A DNA stretch of 64,000 nucleotides from Pseudanabaena sp. UWO311 (GTDB lineage Bacteria; Cyanobacteriota; Cyanobacteriia; Pseudanabaenales; Pseudanabaenaceae), in assembly GCF_006937785.1 (NCBI RefSeq), contig NZ_SJEE01000001.1:124001-188000 (forward strand), in the 5' to 3' direction. Made by a program: the position numbers and the translations under genes. This document shows positions 24,388 to 33,312 of this stretch, piece after piece. The notes beneath the pieces were generated by a model. The model did not search any database, was not told the origin of the DNA, and worked only from the letters and a program-made list of their open reading frames with translations. Each line of letters begins with the position of its first letter. Position 1 is the first letter of the stretch.

Positions 24388-25971
24388 TTATTTGGCTGTA
24401 GCTATAGTAGCCACACGGCTGGAAATACTAGTTATAAAGTCAACAAAGAAGCGATCGCCTTGTAATGCTGTAAATGTCTTTTGACATATTTGTTGAAGAG
24501 TCTTGAGCATTGCAGGATTAGCGATGATCGCAGATTTGGTTTCAGGTTGTTGCTCTAGGTACTCCACAAAGCTCATGCCACCGATATGAGTTAGATAGGC
24601 GGCAGTAACTGCTTGCATAGAGCCGCCGATCGCATAGGTGATGGCATTAACTTTAAAGAAAGAAGCGATCGCCGAAGTTGCAATTTCGATACAACCAAGT
24701 TGCATTAATTGCTGGGCTATGGTCATGGCAAATTGCTGGGCTTGTTGGAAATTTAGGGGGCGATCGTAGATTTTGGCTAGATCGATCAACATTTGTGTAT
24801 TAATTGCAGCTCCAGCTAGTAAATCGATCGCAGGAATTGGGTTAGCAAAGACCGTAGTAGCAGCAATTAATTGATAGCGATTGATGATTATGGCTGCATC
24901 TTGGCGACGTTCTTGATGAATTGTGCGATTGATTTCTTGCAACAAATTTTTGATTTGCAGATGAGTGTTGTGTATTAGCAAATCTTCCCACTCGTTAGAA
25001 AGAATTTCTTCGATACGTTCTTTCAAGGGCTTCACGTCTGGCGGTACATCTTCCCACCATTCTTGGATCGCGTCATGACGCTCAGAAGCTTCAGTATTAG
25101 CATATTGCCGCACCTTAATTGGGCTAGGTTGGGCTGCGATCGCGACAATATCCGTAGCTGCTAAAAAATGTTGTGTGCGATCTTGCAGCTTCGCTAATAC
25201 ATGTTCGCGATCGCTTGGCAAATATAAGTCCGTCTTGTTAAACGCCAGAATTACGCGCTTACCCAATCCTGCAAGACGATCAAGTTCGCAATATTCGCTA
25301 TTCGTTAAATCTCCTGCGGTCACAAAAATCATCAGATCGGCATTTTGAGCTATTTGTAGAGCTTCTAGTTCCCTTTGCTGCCCGACTGCACCCATTTCTT
25401 GCGTCCCTGATGTATCTAGCAAGGAAATTTGACGCTTTACTTTGTTTTCACTATGAATAGGCGTAATGCCAACTGGCGAAAAGCCGATAACTTGGTAAGC
25501 GTATTCTTGGCGTGTGATTGTAGTACCAATTGCTGCACTAGTTTTACCTGCCTTGCGTCCTAACAAAGCATTAATTACTGAGGTTTTGCCTGCTGACCCT
25601 GTACCAAAAACCACGATCCGAAAATGATTTTTTTGGAGATTACTGGTAATTTGTTGCGCTTGCTCATCTAAAGTTGCTCGCTTACTGATGTCAGCAATTT
25701 TGGCGATCGCCTTTTGCGCTTGCTGTAACTCTTTAAATAAGTAACTGCGATCGATTACTGTCGGCTGATCTAAATCTGAAGCAAAGCTTTTTCGCACATT
25801 CACAAACAAAAGCGTACCGCCGATCATCATCGTGGTTATGCTCAGTAAATGCCAGTCGTGCTCCAGCGCAAATAAACTATTTGCGATCGCGGCGACACTG
25901 ACAATTCCTAAACCTATCAACAAATTTTTTGGCAAACTTCTGCTAGACAAGACTGTGCGATAGTTCAGCAT
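24388..25971 (-). CDS. Membrane-associated Era-like GTPase with DUF697-type C-terminus
   Basis: A 527-residue protein. Two hydrophobic segments at the N-terminus (~13-30 and ~38-55) anchor it. The GTPase domain has G1 FGTGSAGKTSVINALLG (~121-137), G3 LLDTSGTQE (~185) and G4 FNKTDL (~235). The C-terminal half (PIPAIDLLAGAAINTQMLID and later SFFKVNAITYAIGGSMQAVTAAYL) fits the DUF697 membrane-inserting region found in cyanobacterial YcjF-like GTPases. The role is not established; membrane remodelling or complex assembly is a common suggestion. It is convergent to psb30 and its palindrome. Confidence 0.88.
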   Translation of the reverse strand: MLNYRTVLSSRSLPKNLLIGLGIVSVAAIANSLFALEHDWHLLSITTMMIGGTLLFVNVRKSFASDLDQPTVIDRSYLFKELQQAQKAIAKIADISKRATLDEQAQQITSNLQKNHFRIVVFGTGSAGKTSVINALLGRKAGKTSAAIGTTITRQEYAYQVIGFSPVGITPIHSENKVKRQISLLDTSGTQEMGAVGQQRELEALQIAQNADLMIFVTAGDLTNSEYCELDRLAGLGKRVILAFNKTDLYLPSDREHVLAKLQDRTQHFLAATDIVAIAAQPSPIKVRQYANTEASERHDAIQEWWEDVPPDVKPLKERIEEILSNEWEDLLIHNTHLQIKNLLQEINRTIHQERRQDAAIIINRYQLIAATTVFANPIPAIDLLAGAAINTQMLIDLAKIYDRPLNFQQAQQFAMTIAQQLMQLGCIEIATSAIASFFKVNAITYAIGGSMQAVTAAYLTHIGGMSFVEYLEQQPETKSAIIANPAMLKTLQQICQKTFTALQGDRFFVDFITSISSRVATIATAK

Positions 25972-26356
25972 TCACAACTTACTTTTGAAAATTTAATCTT
26001 AAATATCTTAAGCGTACAGTTTTACCATAAGCGTCAAGACAGCAATAAAAATTTTATAGCAATCTCCGACCGAAAAATCAGAAGCCCTGCACTCAAGTGC
26101 GGGCTAAGAGCTAAAACCCGTTGAAACGGGTTGATTTTGTTTAGTCAGCCTTGAGATGTAGATAGTAATGAGGTTAAAACGGGTTGATTTCGTTCAGTCA
26201 TCTTCAGATGACTTTAGCTCTTAGCCCGCACTTGAGTGCAGGGCGACTTGTCTGTGCAGGGGGACTTGTGTGTAATGCTGTGAGAATATTGCTTTAATCA
26301 CGATGGAGCGCAATACTTTGCGTTGCAACCCATCATAAATTTTTAGATACAGGCAA
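25972..26356. other. 385-bp gene-free stretch holding a foldback repeat
   Basis: This gap separates the divergent GTPase and aroK genes. The only structure I see is the foldback repeat at 26084-26244. Both promoters must lie in the flanks. No RNA gene was recognised. Confidence 0.7.
26084..26244. repeat. Foldback repeat element, copy 2
   Basis: A 161-bp element with perfect 32-bp terminal arms (26084-26115 and 26213-26244) starting GCCCTGCACTCAAGTGCGGG. It is the same family as 13937-14054. The inner hairpin is GTCATCT-TC-AGATGAC, against GTCCACT-TC-AGTGGAC in copy 1: both strands of the stem changed together. This copy also has a partial internal duplication of AACGGGTTGATTT (about 26124 and 26179). 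Confidence 0.92.
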
Positions 26357-26896
26357 ATGCTCAACGGAACGAATATTTTTTTGATTGGGATGATGGGAGC
26401 GGGTAAAAGCACCGTCGGTAAACACTTAGCCCAAAAATTAGGTTACAACTTCTTAGATACAGATCCACTCATTGAGAAATGTGCGGGGAAACCAATTCCT
26501 GAAATTTTCGCCAAAGATGGAGAAGATACATTTCGAGATCTCGAACAGCAGGTGCTTTCGCAGGTTTCCGCGTATACCCGCTTAGTTGTGGCTACAGGTG
26601 GAGGCATTGTCATGCGATCGCTTAATTGGTCGCATCTCCACGATGGCATTGTTGTTTGGATTGATGTACCGATTGAGACTTTGCACAAGCGTCTCAAAAC
26701 TGCATCTGAGCAGCGCCCTCTTTTACAGACCGCTGATCCATTGCAAACCCTCAATGATATCTATGCTCAACGGCGCGATCGCTATGCTCAAGCTGATATA
26801 TCGATCATGGTCACGGCAAATGAAACAAGCGAAGCTGTGTGCGATCGCTTGTTTGAGATGATCCAAACTCGAATTGCTCCTGATCGCCTTAAATAA
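26357..26896 (+). CDS. aroK: Shikimate kinase
   Basis: A 179-residue cytosolic P-loop kinase that phosphorylates shikimate at O3 in aromatic amino acid synthesis. Walker A is GMMGAGKSTVGKHLA (~11-25). The LDTD motif at ~33-36 binds shikimate, TFRDLE (~56-61) and ATGGGIV (~79-85) complete the substrate site, and the lid Arg is in EQRPLLQT. Length is normal. No strong ribosome site precedes the ATG. It is a lone gene, followed ten bases later by a palindrome. Confidence 0.96.
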   Translation: MLNGTNIFLIGMMGAGKSTVGKHLAQKLGYNFLDTDPLIEKCAGKPIPEIFAKDGEDTFRDLEQQVLSQVSAYTRLVVATGGGIVMRSLNWSHLHDGIVVWIDVPIETLHKRLKTASEQRPLLQTADPLQTLNDIYAQRRDRYAQADISIMVTANETSEAVCDRLFEMIQTRIAPDRLK

Positions 26897-26906
26897 ATCG
26901 AACAAT

Positions 26907-26951
26907 AAATCAACAAGGTTGCACCCCGCAGGGATGCAACCTTGTTGATTT
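26907..26951. terminator. Palindrome after aroK, 17-bp arms
   Basis: AAATCAACAAGGTTGCA (26907-26923) and its exact complement (26935-26951) flank CCCC-GCA-GGGA, so the stem extends almost to a GCA loop. The right side ends in TTTT, compatible with termination. Confidence 0.85.
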
Positions 26952-27152
26952 TGGTTTGTAGGCGGTGATTCGCACCGTCTATAGTTTCTAGGTTTGCGAT
27001 CTCAATCTTAGGAGTGCTAAGATAATTTTTTCAATTTGACAAAAATTGGCTTTGCATAAGCTAAAGAATAACTGTGCAAGTGGAACAAGAGTGATTCAAT
27101 AAGCATCAACACTCTTAAAAAGTTGGGACTAACCGAAAATTTTAGTGCTGAT

Positions 27153-29810
27153 ATGACACCATCATCCCCTTCTCGCATACCATCCATGGATACTATTTCT
27201 ACGATTGATGTAATTGCAGAGAGCGAATCTTCAAGCGAATTTCTGTCTGCTAAGCACAACAGTCCAGCCCCAGCTTTAACTGGTTTTCAAGATAGTTCTG
27301 ATAAGAGTTCCAGCGCCTTAGCGGTGACCGCAGGAGGCAGTTTTGCCTCAGTTCTTGCGCCACTTACCCCCGAAAAATTTAGTCAAGTTGTTAGCGATGT
27401 TGAGCAAAGATTGCGCATCGTCAATCAAACCCTAGGAATGCTCAACACCGACTTTGATGTGATCCTTGATGAAATGCTGCAAGCAATTCGCGGCAAAATT
27501 GGTGAACTCCTGTCAGCCGATCGCACCACAATTTTCTTGTTAGATGCCGATAAAAACCAATTATGGACAAATGTGACTGGGGAAGATGGCAAAAATATTG
27601 AAATTCGGATTTCGACCGAACCGACAAGCATTGCAGGTGAAGTTGCCACCTATGGTCATATCGTAAATATTCCCTTTGATTTTTTTGATGATCCGCGATC
27701 GACTCAAGCTAAAAAGCAATTTGAGCGGACTGGTTATCGTACCTACTCCATGCTCGCCATGCCACTTTTGAACGATGACGAACAACTAGTAGCCGTGGTG
27801 CAGTTAATCAATAAGTTAAGAGTTAATGATCCCACTATCCCGCTTGAAGATAGTGTTGATAGGATTGGTTTTACTGAAGAAGATCAAGCTCTATTTGCTC
27901 AGTTCGCCCCATCAATGCGCCTAATTTTAGAAAGCTCTCAGGCTTTTTATTCGGCAGCTCAAAAGCAACGGGCAGCTGATGCGCTGATGAAAGCAGCCAT
28001 GTCTCTCGGACAAAGTTTGGATCTAGAGGCAACCCTTAAGAAGGTGATGGATGAAGCCAAATTATTGATGAATGCCGATCGCAGTACTTTGTGGCTAATT
28101 GATCGCGATCGCAATGATCTCTGGACGCAAATTGTCGATCAATATGGATTAACCAAGGAATTGCGCGTGCCTATGGGCGTGGGATTTGCAGGGCGAGTTG
28201 CAACTACTGGTGAAGTCTTAAATATTCCCTTTGATCTTTACGAGCATCCTGATGCCGCCAACTCCAAAAAATTTGATCAAGCAAATGGTTATCGCACCTG
28301 TAGCCTACTTTGTATGCCGATTTTCAACTCTAATAAAGAGCTAATCGGGGTTACTCAATTAGTTAACAAAGTTCAGCGTGGCGATTTTCCTGAATACGAT
28401 CCCAACACTTGGCCCTCATCTCCCGATCGCTTCAAAGCTAGTTTTAATAGTAATGATGAAGATTTCATGAAAGTCTTCAACGTTCAAGCAGGTGTGGCGC
28501 TAGAAAATGCCAAGTTGTTTGCCAAGGTCAAGCAAGAACAGCAAATGCAAAAAGACATTTTGCGAAGTCTGTCTGATGGTGTGATCTCCACGGACAAACA
28601 TGGCAAAATTATTGCCGCTAACGAACGCGCTTATACTCTGCTTGGTGTTGGTGATGCTCTGCTAGAAGGGCGATCTGTATATGAACTAATTAATATTGAG
28701 AAAGCCAACTTTACCAAGTGGTTTGACAACAGTTTGACAGGTAGCGACGAAAAAAGCCGTAAGCAATATTATCCCGATCAAACTCTGCGCTCTACCGATG
28801 GCGAACAGCACAGCATCAATATTTCGATCAATACCATGTCTGAGGGTGATGAAGGCGAAGGTGTGCATGGTGCACTAGTGGTGATGGAAGACATCAGTCA
28901 AGAGAAACGCCTCAAGAGTACGATGTATCGCTACATGACCCAAGAGCTAGCCGAACAGCTTTTGGCAGGTGGTGATGCCAAGATGGGAGGCGATCGTAAG
29001 GAAGTTTCAGTTTTGTTCTCAGATATTCGCAGCTATACCACGATTACAGAATCTCTCGCCGCTGAAGATGTGGTAATGATGTTGAATGAATATTTTGAAA
29101 CGATGGTAGAGGCAGTATTTAACTACAAAGGCACTCTGGATAAATATATTGGTGATGCCATCATGGCGGTATTTGGTTCACCTTTACCAATTCCTGATCA
29201 TGCTTGGATGGCTGTCCAAACTGCGATCGATATGCGTCATCGTTTAAAAGAGTTTAATATCAAGCGCATTGAGCAACTGAAGCCCCAAAATCAACGAGAA
29301 CTCGATATGGCGACAATCAGAATCGGTATTGGGATTAACTCCGATACGGTGATTAGCGGCAATATTGGCTCTACGAGACGGATGGAATTTACGGCGATCG
29401 GTGATGGTGTGAATCTCGGTTCACGATTGGAGGGTGCAAGTAAACAATATGGAACAGATGCAATCATTAGCGAGACTACTTACAAATTTTGTCGCGATCG
29501 CATCTGGGTACGTGAACTAGATTGCATTCAAGTCAAAGGGAAAAATCAACCTGTTGGTATATATGAGTTAATTGGTTTAAAATCTGATCCACTCAGTCCA
29601 GTCCAAGCTCAAGTAATTGAGCATTACCATGCAGCTCGCGAGCATTACCTTGCACGTAAATTTAGTAAAGCCGTAGCTGAGTTTGCCGAAGTCCTAGAGC
29701 TAGATCATCAAAATAAAGCTGCAAATATTCATATCACTCGTTGTCAGCACTTCTTGCTCAATCCACCTGAAGATAGTTGGGATGGAGTATGGAGAATGAC
29801 TGAGAAATAA
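27153..29810 (+). CDS. GAF-GAF-PAS class III nucleotide cyclase (CyaB-like)
   Basis: About 885 residues from the ATG at 27153; a TTG at 27123 is also open. After a Ser/Thr-rich leader come two GAF domains (~95-250 and ~290-460), each with an NKLR/NKVQ end motif, then a PAS domain (~470-580), a class III catalytic domain (~605-800) and a short TPR-like tail. Catalytic signs: VLFSDIRSYT and KYIGDAIMAVFG supply the two metal Asp residues; EFTAIGDGVNLGSRLE holds the transition-state Asn/Arg. The substrate pair reads Lys (DKYIG) and Thr (FTAIG), as I recall for Anabaena CyaB1, which makes cAMP. The architecture matches CyaB1/CyaB2, whose GAFs bind cAMP in autoregulation. Confidence 0.92.
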   Translation: MTPSSPSRIPSMDTISTIDVIAESESSSEFLSAKHNSPAPALTGFQDSSDKSSSALAVTAGGSFASVLAPLTPEKFSQVVSDVEQRLRIVNQTLGMLNTDFDVILDEMLQAIRGKIGELLSADRTTIFLLDADKNQLWTNVTGEDGKNIEIRISTEPTSIAGEVATYGHIVNIPFDFFDDPRSTQAKKQFERTGYRTYSMLAMPLLNDDEQLVAVVQLINKLRVNDPTIPLEDSVDRIGFTEEDQALFAQFAPSMRLILESSQAFYSAAQKQRAADALMKAAMSLGQSLDLEATLKKVMDEAKLLMNADRSTLWLIDRDRNDLWTQIVDQYGLTKELRVPMGVGFAGRVATTGEVLNIPFDLYEHPDAANSKKFDQANGYRTCSLLCMPIFNSNKELIGVTQLVNKVQRGDFPEYDPNTWPSSPDRFKASFNSNDEDFMKVFNVQAGVALENAKLFAKVKQEQQMQKDILRSLSDGVISTDKHGKIIAANERAYTLLGVGDALLEGRSVYELINIEKANFTKWFDNSLTGSDEKSRKQYYPDQTLRSTDGEQHSINISINTMSEGDEGEGVHGALVVMEDISQEKRLKSTMYRYMTQELAEQLLAGGDAKMGGDRKEVSVLFSDIRSYTTITESLAAEDVVMMLNEYFETMVEAVFNYKGTLDKYIGDAIMAVFGSPLPIPDHAWMAVQTAIDMRHRLKEFNIKRIEQLKPQNQRELDMATIRIGIGINSDTVISGNIGSTRRMEFTAIGDGVNLGSRLEGASKQYGTDAIISETTYKFCRDRIWVRELDCIQVKGKNQPVGIYELIGLKSDPLSPVQAQVIEHYHAAREHYLARKFSKAVAEFAEVLELDHQNKAANIHITRCQHFLLNPPEDSWDGVWRMTEK

Positions 29811-29815
29811 AAAGT

Positions 29816-29854
29816 AAAAAAGAGAGGAGTGCTTTGCACCTCCTCTCTTTTTTT
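29816..29854. terminator. Hairpin with T-run after the cyclase gene
   Basis: AAAAAAGAGAGGAG...TGC (from 29816) pairs with GCACCTCCTCTCTTTTTTT (29836-29854) around a TTT loop, with one bulged base. It starts five bases after the stop codon and ends in seven Ts: a good intrinsic terminator. Confidence 0.88.
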
Positions 29855-30004
29855 GGTAATTAAAACCAAAATCCAGTCAGGTTTTTCAAAGCTGAAATTG
29901 GCTACGCCATTTTTAGCTTTGGGATAAATTCACTACAGGACTTGGTTTTGCTGTTACATTGTTTTCAAGTATCGTGATTATCTTGTACAGCGTTCGTAGA
30001 TTTT

Positions 30005-32734
30005 ATGGCAAAGCAAGGGCAGCAACAGCTAGATTTCGGGTTGGAGTCTAACGGGGGAAATATTATACCGACCTCATTGCATACGGAAATGCAGCGATCG
30101 TACCTAGAGTATGCGATGAGCGTCATTGTTGGTCGTGCCTTGCCCGATGCCCGTGACGGACTTAAACCTGTGCATCGCAGGATTATTTATGCCATGCATG
30201 AGCTTGGACTCGTTCCAGAGCGCCCATTTCGTAAATGCGCCCGCGTCGTTGGGGACGTATTGGGTAAATATCACCCTCATGGAGATCAATCGGTTTACGA
30301 TGCCCTAGTACGATTAGTTCAAGACTTTTCTAGTCGATACCCGCTACTGGCGGGACATGGTAACTTTGGCTCCGTGGATAATGACCCTGCGGCAGCCATG
30401 CGCTATACCGAATGTCGCTTGGCGGCGATCGGCAATGAGGCGTTGCTAAGCGAAATCGAAGAAGATGTTGTTGATTTTGTCGATAACTTTGATGGCTCCG
30501 AGCAAGAGCCAGCGGTTTTACCTGCCCAGTTGCCGATGCTATTGCTCAATGGCTCTACGGGTATCGCTGTAGGTATGGCGACCAATATTCCGCCGCATAA
30601 TTTGAGTGAGGTGGTTGATGGTGCGATCGCCTTAATCGATAATCCTAATTTATCTGATGAACAGTTATTGAGTTTAATCCCTGCACCTGACTTTCCCACT
30701 GGTGGGATCATTATGAATCAGGATGGTGTGCGAGAGGCATATCTAACGGGACGTGGAAGCGTGACGATTCGTGGTGTGGCTGGGGTTGAGCAGTTTGGAG
30801 GCAAAGGTACTGGCAAACGCCAAAAACTTGCCATCATTGTTACTGAGTTGCCTTACCAAGTAAATAAATCAGCATGGATCGAGAAAATTGCCGAATTAGT
30901 AAACAATGCCAAAATTGATGGGATTTCGGATATTCGGGATGAAAGCGATCGCGCAGGAATGCGCGTTGTCATTGAATTAAAAAAAGATATTTCACCTGAA
31001 GTAATTATCGAGCAGCTATACCGTCAAACTGCTCTGCAATCAAACTTTGGCGTAATTCTCTTAGCTCTCAAAGGTTCGCTACCAAAGCAGATGAGCTTGC
31101 GTGAGCTGTTGCAAGAATTTCTATCTTTTCGGGAAGAAACCCTTGCTAAGCGCTTTCGTTATGAACTGAAGAAAGCGGAGGAGAAATCACATCTATTAGA
31201 AGGATTAGTAATTGTTCTTCAAGATATCGATCGCTTAATCAGGATTTTACGATTTGCGAATAATAGCGCTCTTGCTAAAACTGATCTCCAAACAGAATTT
31301 GCACTATCTGAAACCCAAGCTGAAGCAATCCTCTCCATGCCTTTGCGTCGGATCACTGCTATTGAGCAACAAAAGATCCGCGAAGAATTAGAAACTTTGC
31401 AGCAACAAATTGCTCGGTTAGAGAGACTACTGGGTGATCGCCGCGAGTTGATGAAATATCTCAAAAAAGAACTACGCGATCATAAAAAAAGACATAGCGA
31501 TCAGCGACGAACTCGCCTCGCATGGGAATTGTTGGAAAACCAGCAAGTTATTAATATTTCGCCAAGTGATGATCTAGAACTGCCAAAAGAACCCGCCAAA
31601 AGAGCTAAATCCAAAAAAACTGAAGGAGAAATCCAGATTCAGCAAACCCTTGAGACTGGGACTGTAACTGAGGAAATCACCGAAAAAACAAGCGATCGCA
31701 AATCCACTAAAGCAACAACTAATAAGCGACCTAATCTTGTAGAAGTCCCTCTCATCTCGCTAACAACTGAGCTAAATATTCCCATTGCAGAACCGCAGGA
31801 TATGACCGTTCAGATCACTCATAAAGGCTATATCAAAGGCTATGAGAGTAATTCTAGAGCTGCACAATCTGCGGATTTAGGAGATGATGTCACGATCGCT
31901 TCCTATGACACCCGTAGCGATCGCGAAATGGTGGTGATGACTAGTTCAGGCAGAGTCTTTCCCCTTGCTCTTGCGAATGTGCCAATTGTCAAAGGTAAAG
32001 GACGGGCTACTCCTTTAATTACACTATTGCCCGATAGCACCGATCGCATCGTGTCGCAGTTTGTTTGGGAAAAGAATGCCGAATCGCCTGAAGGTTTAGT
32101 CTTGCTTTCTACTCAAGGCAAAATCAAGCGATCGCCGCTTTCAGAATTTGCCGACATGACTGCTAGAGGATTAATTGCCGCCAAATTTAAAGATGATGAC
32201 TCACTTTTCTGGGCAGATATTGTCGGTTTAGAGCAAGACCTCGCGATCGCGACCTCCGCAGGTCGGATTTTGCGACTCAAAGCTGATGAGACTCAAATTC
32301 CTACCGTAGGGAGAGCCGCCGCAGGAAATATTGCTTTACGTTTAGGAAGCTCAGAAACTCAAATTGGTGTATCGGTTCTAGATTTGCAAGCCAATCCTAA
32401 TTCTGAACTGATTTTAATTACTGCCGAAGGTTTTGCCAAGCGGATAGCGGCTGCAAATATTCGATCTGCGATTAGAGGTGCGATCGGTTCTCAATGCTTC
32501 AAGTTTCAATCGCGAGCCGATAAGCTAGTGAGCATGACTGCGATCGCTAAGCCTCGTCTAGATTTACCAGTCACGTTTTTGATCGGTCAAGAAGGCGACA
32601 TTGGTTTAAGAACTGTACAAATGCCTCTGGGCGCAATTCCTTTAGAATCACCCAATAGTCAAGGACGTTCGATTTTTGCTGGTGAAAGTGATTTAGTGCG
32701 ATCGGAAAAAGTAATCCGTGTAGTTGCCAAATAA
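30005..32734 (+). CDS. gyrA: Type IIA topoisomerase subunit A (GyrA/ParC-type)
   Basis: A 909-residue subunit that cuts and rejoins DNA. The winged-helix/tower part is well conserved: [33 protein letters not shown] and AMRYTECRL with the catalytic Tyr. The C-terminal beta-pinwheel is present (~600-905), but the GyrA box (QRRGGKG-like), which wraps DNA for supercoiling, is not there; its place is [15 protein letters not shown] Lys/Glu-rich linker (~520-575) precedes it. Many cyanobacteria have two GyrA-like genes, one often called ParC/topo IV. The missing box favours the decatenating type, so the gyrA symbol is provisional. The stop lies inside a perfect palindrome. Confidence 0.88.
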   Translation: MAKQGQQQLDFGLESNGGNIIPTSLHTEMQRSYLEYAMSVIVGRALPDARDGLKPVHRRIIYAMHELGLVPERPFRKCARVVGDVLGKYHPHGDQSVYDALVRLVQDFSSRYPLLAGHGNFGSVDNDPAAAMRYTECRLAAIGNEALLSEIEEDVVDFVDNFDGSEQEPAVLPAQLPMLLLNGSTGIAVGMATNIPPHNLSEVVDGAIALIDNPNLSDEQLLSLIPAPDFPTGGIIMNQDGVREAYLTGRGSVTIRGVAGVEQFGGKGTGKRQKLAIIVTELPYQVNKSAWIEKIAELVNNAKIDGISDIRDESDRAGMRVVIELKKDISPEVIIEQLYRQTALQSNFGVILLALKGSLPKQMSLRELLQEFLSFREETLAKRFRYELKKAEEKSHLLEGLVIVLQDIDRLIRILRFANNSALAKTDLQTEFALSETQAEAILSMPLRRITAIEQQKIREELETLQQQIARLERLLGDRRELMKYLKKELRDHKKRHSDQRRTRLAWELLENQQVINISPSDDLELPKEPAKRAKSKKTEGEIQIQQTLETGTVTEEITEKTSDRKSTKATTNKRPNLVEVPLISLTTELNIPIAEPQDMTVQITHKGYIKGYESNSRAAQSADLGDDVTIASYDTRSDREMVVMTSSGRVFPLALANVPIVKGKGRATPLITLLPDSTDRIVSQFVWEKNAESPEGLVLLSTQGKIKRSPLSEFADMTARGLIAAKFKDDDSLFWADIVGLEQDLAIATSAGRILRLKADETQIPTVGRAAAGNIALRLGSSETQIGVSVLDLQANPNSELILITAEGFAKRIAAANIRSAIRGAIGSQCFKFQSRADKLVSMTAIAKPRLDLPVTFLIGQEGDIGLRTVQMPLGAIPLESPNSQGRSIFAGESDLVRSEKVIRVVAK

Positions 32735-32778
32735 AGGAGAAAGCCTCGCGCAGCGAGGCTTTCTCCTTTATTTGGCAA
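32724..32778. repeat. Perfect palindrome, 26-bp arms, GCA loop, covering a stop codon
   Basis: Arms 32724-32749 and 32753-32778, core CTCGC-GCA-GCGAG. The left arm includes the last codons and TAA of the topoisomerase gene (TTGCCAAATAA); the right arm mirrors that coding sequence exactly. Confidence 0.96.
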
Positions 32779-32870
32779 TTCACAAAAGTGTAACAACACT
32801 TATGTGAATTGAAAACCAAATCCTGTAATGGTTTTAAGACATAAAATGGCTATGCCATTTTGTGCCTTGG
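32776..32870. repeat. Composite two-hairpin repeat, copy 2
   Basis: A first stem pairs CAATTCACAAAAGTGT (32776-32791) with ACACTTATGTGAATTG (32796-32811), one mismatch. Then GAAAACCAAATCCTGTAATGG is followed by AAAATGGC-TAT-GCCATTTT (32843-32861) and TGTGCCTTGG. It is the clearest copy of this family and lies between the convergent topoisomerase and grxC genes. Confidence 0.75.
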
Positions 32871-32881
32871 TATAAATTTAG

Positions 32882-33139
32882 CTATGCTAGCAAAGCATCA
32901 AGTTTACCTTTAGAATCTAGAGCATGGATAGCATCACAGCCACCGATATGCTGATCGTTGATAAAAATTTGTGGGACAGAACGCTTACCATCAGAGCCTC
33001 TATCTGCCATCGCTGATCGCGCTGCTTCGTCCCCATCGATCACATATTCCGTATATTCTACGTTTTTCTTATCGAGCAAATGCTTTGCCCTTATACAGAA
33101 GGGACACATGCGCCATGTATAAATCTCAACCTTTGCCAT
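32882..33139 (-). CDS. grxC: Glutaredoxin 3
   Basis: An 85-residue thioltransferase that uses glutathione to reduce disulfides. The active site CPFC is at residues 12-15 in YTWRMCPFCIRAKHLL. The cis-Pro motif SVPQIFIND (~54-62) and the glutathione-binding GGCDAIHAL (~66-74) are intact. Dithiol class, cytosolic, standard length. It lies between two copies of the composite repeat and downstream of ftsI on the same strand, 172 bp away. Confidence 0.95.
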   Translation of the reverse strand: MAKVEIYTWRMCPFCIRAKHLLDKKNVEYTEYVIDGDEAARSAMADRGSDGKRSVPQIFINDQHIGGCDAIHALDSKGKLDALLA

Positions 33140-33230
33140 AACAATTTCCTAAACTTGTTTAACCTAAGTACCTTGGCACATTTTAACAAATCTTAACGAC
33201 TGATACATGCGTCGCCATGGAAGAACCCAA

Positions 33231-33312
33231 AAAAGTGTTGCCACGCTTCTGTGAATTAAAAAACAAACCCTATAAAAGCACAAAATGGCGTAGCCATTTT
33301 GTGCTTTGGTCT
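33231..33312. repeat. Composite two-hairpin repeat, copy 3
   Basis: AAGTGTTGCCACGCTTCTGTGAATT is followed by a spacer AAACAAACCCTATAA and a stem with 15-bp perfect arms (33275-33289 and 33293-33307), core AAAATGGC-GTA-GCCATTTT, then GTGCTTTGG. It ends at the ftsI stop codon. Confidence 0.75.
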
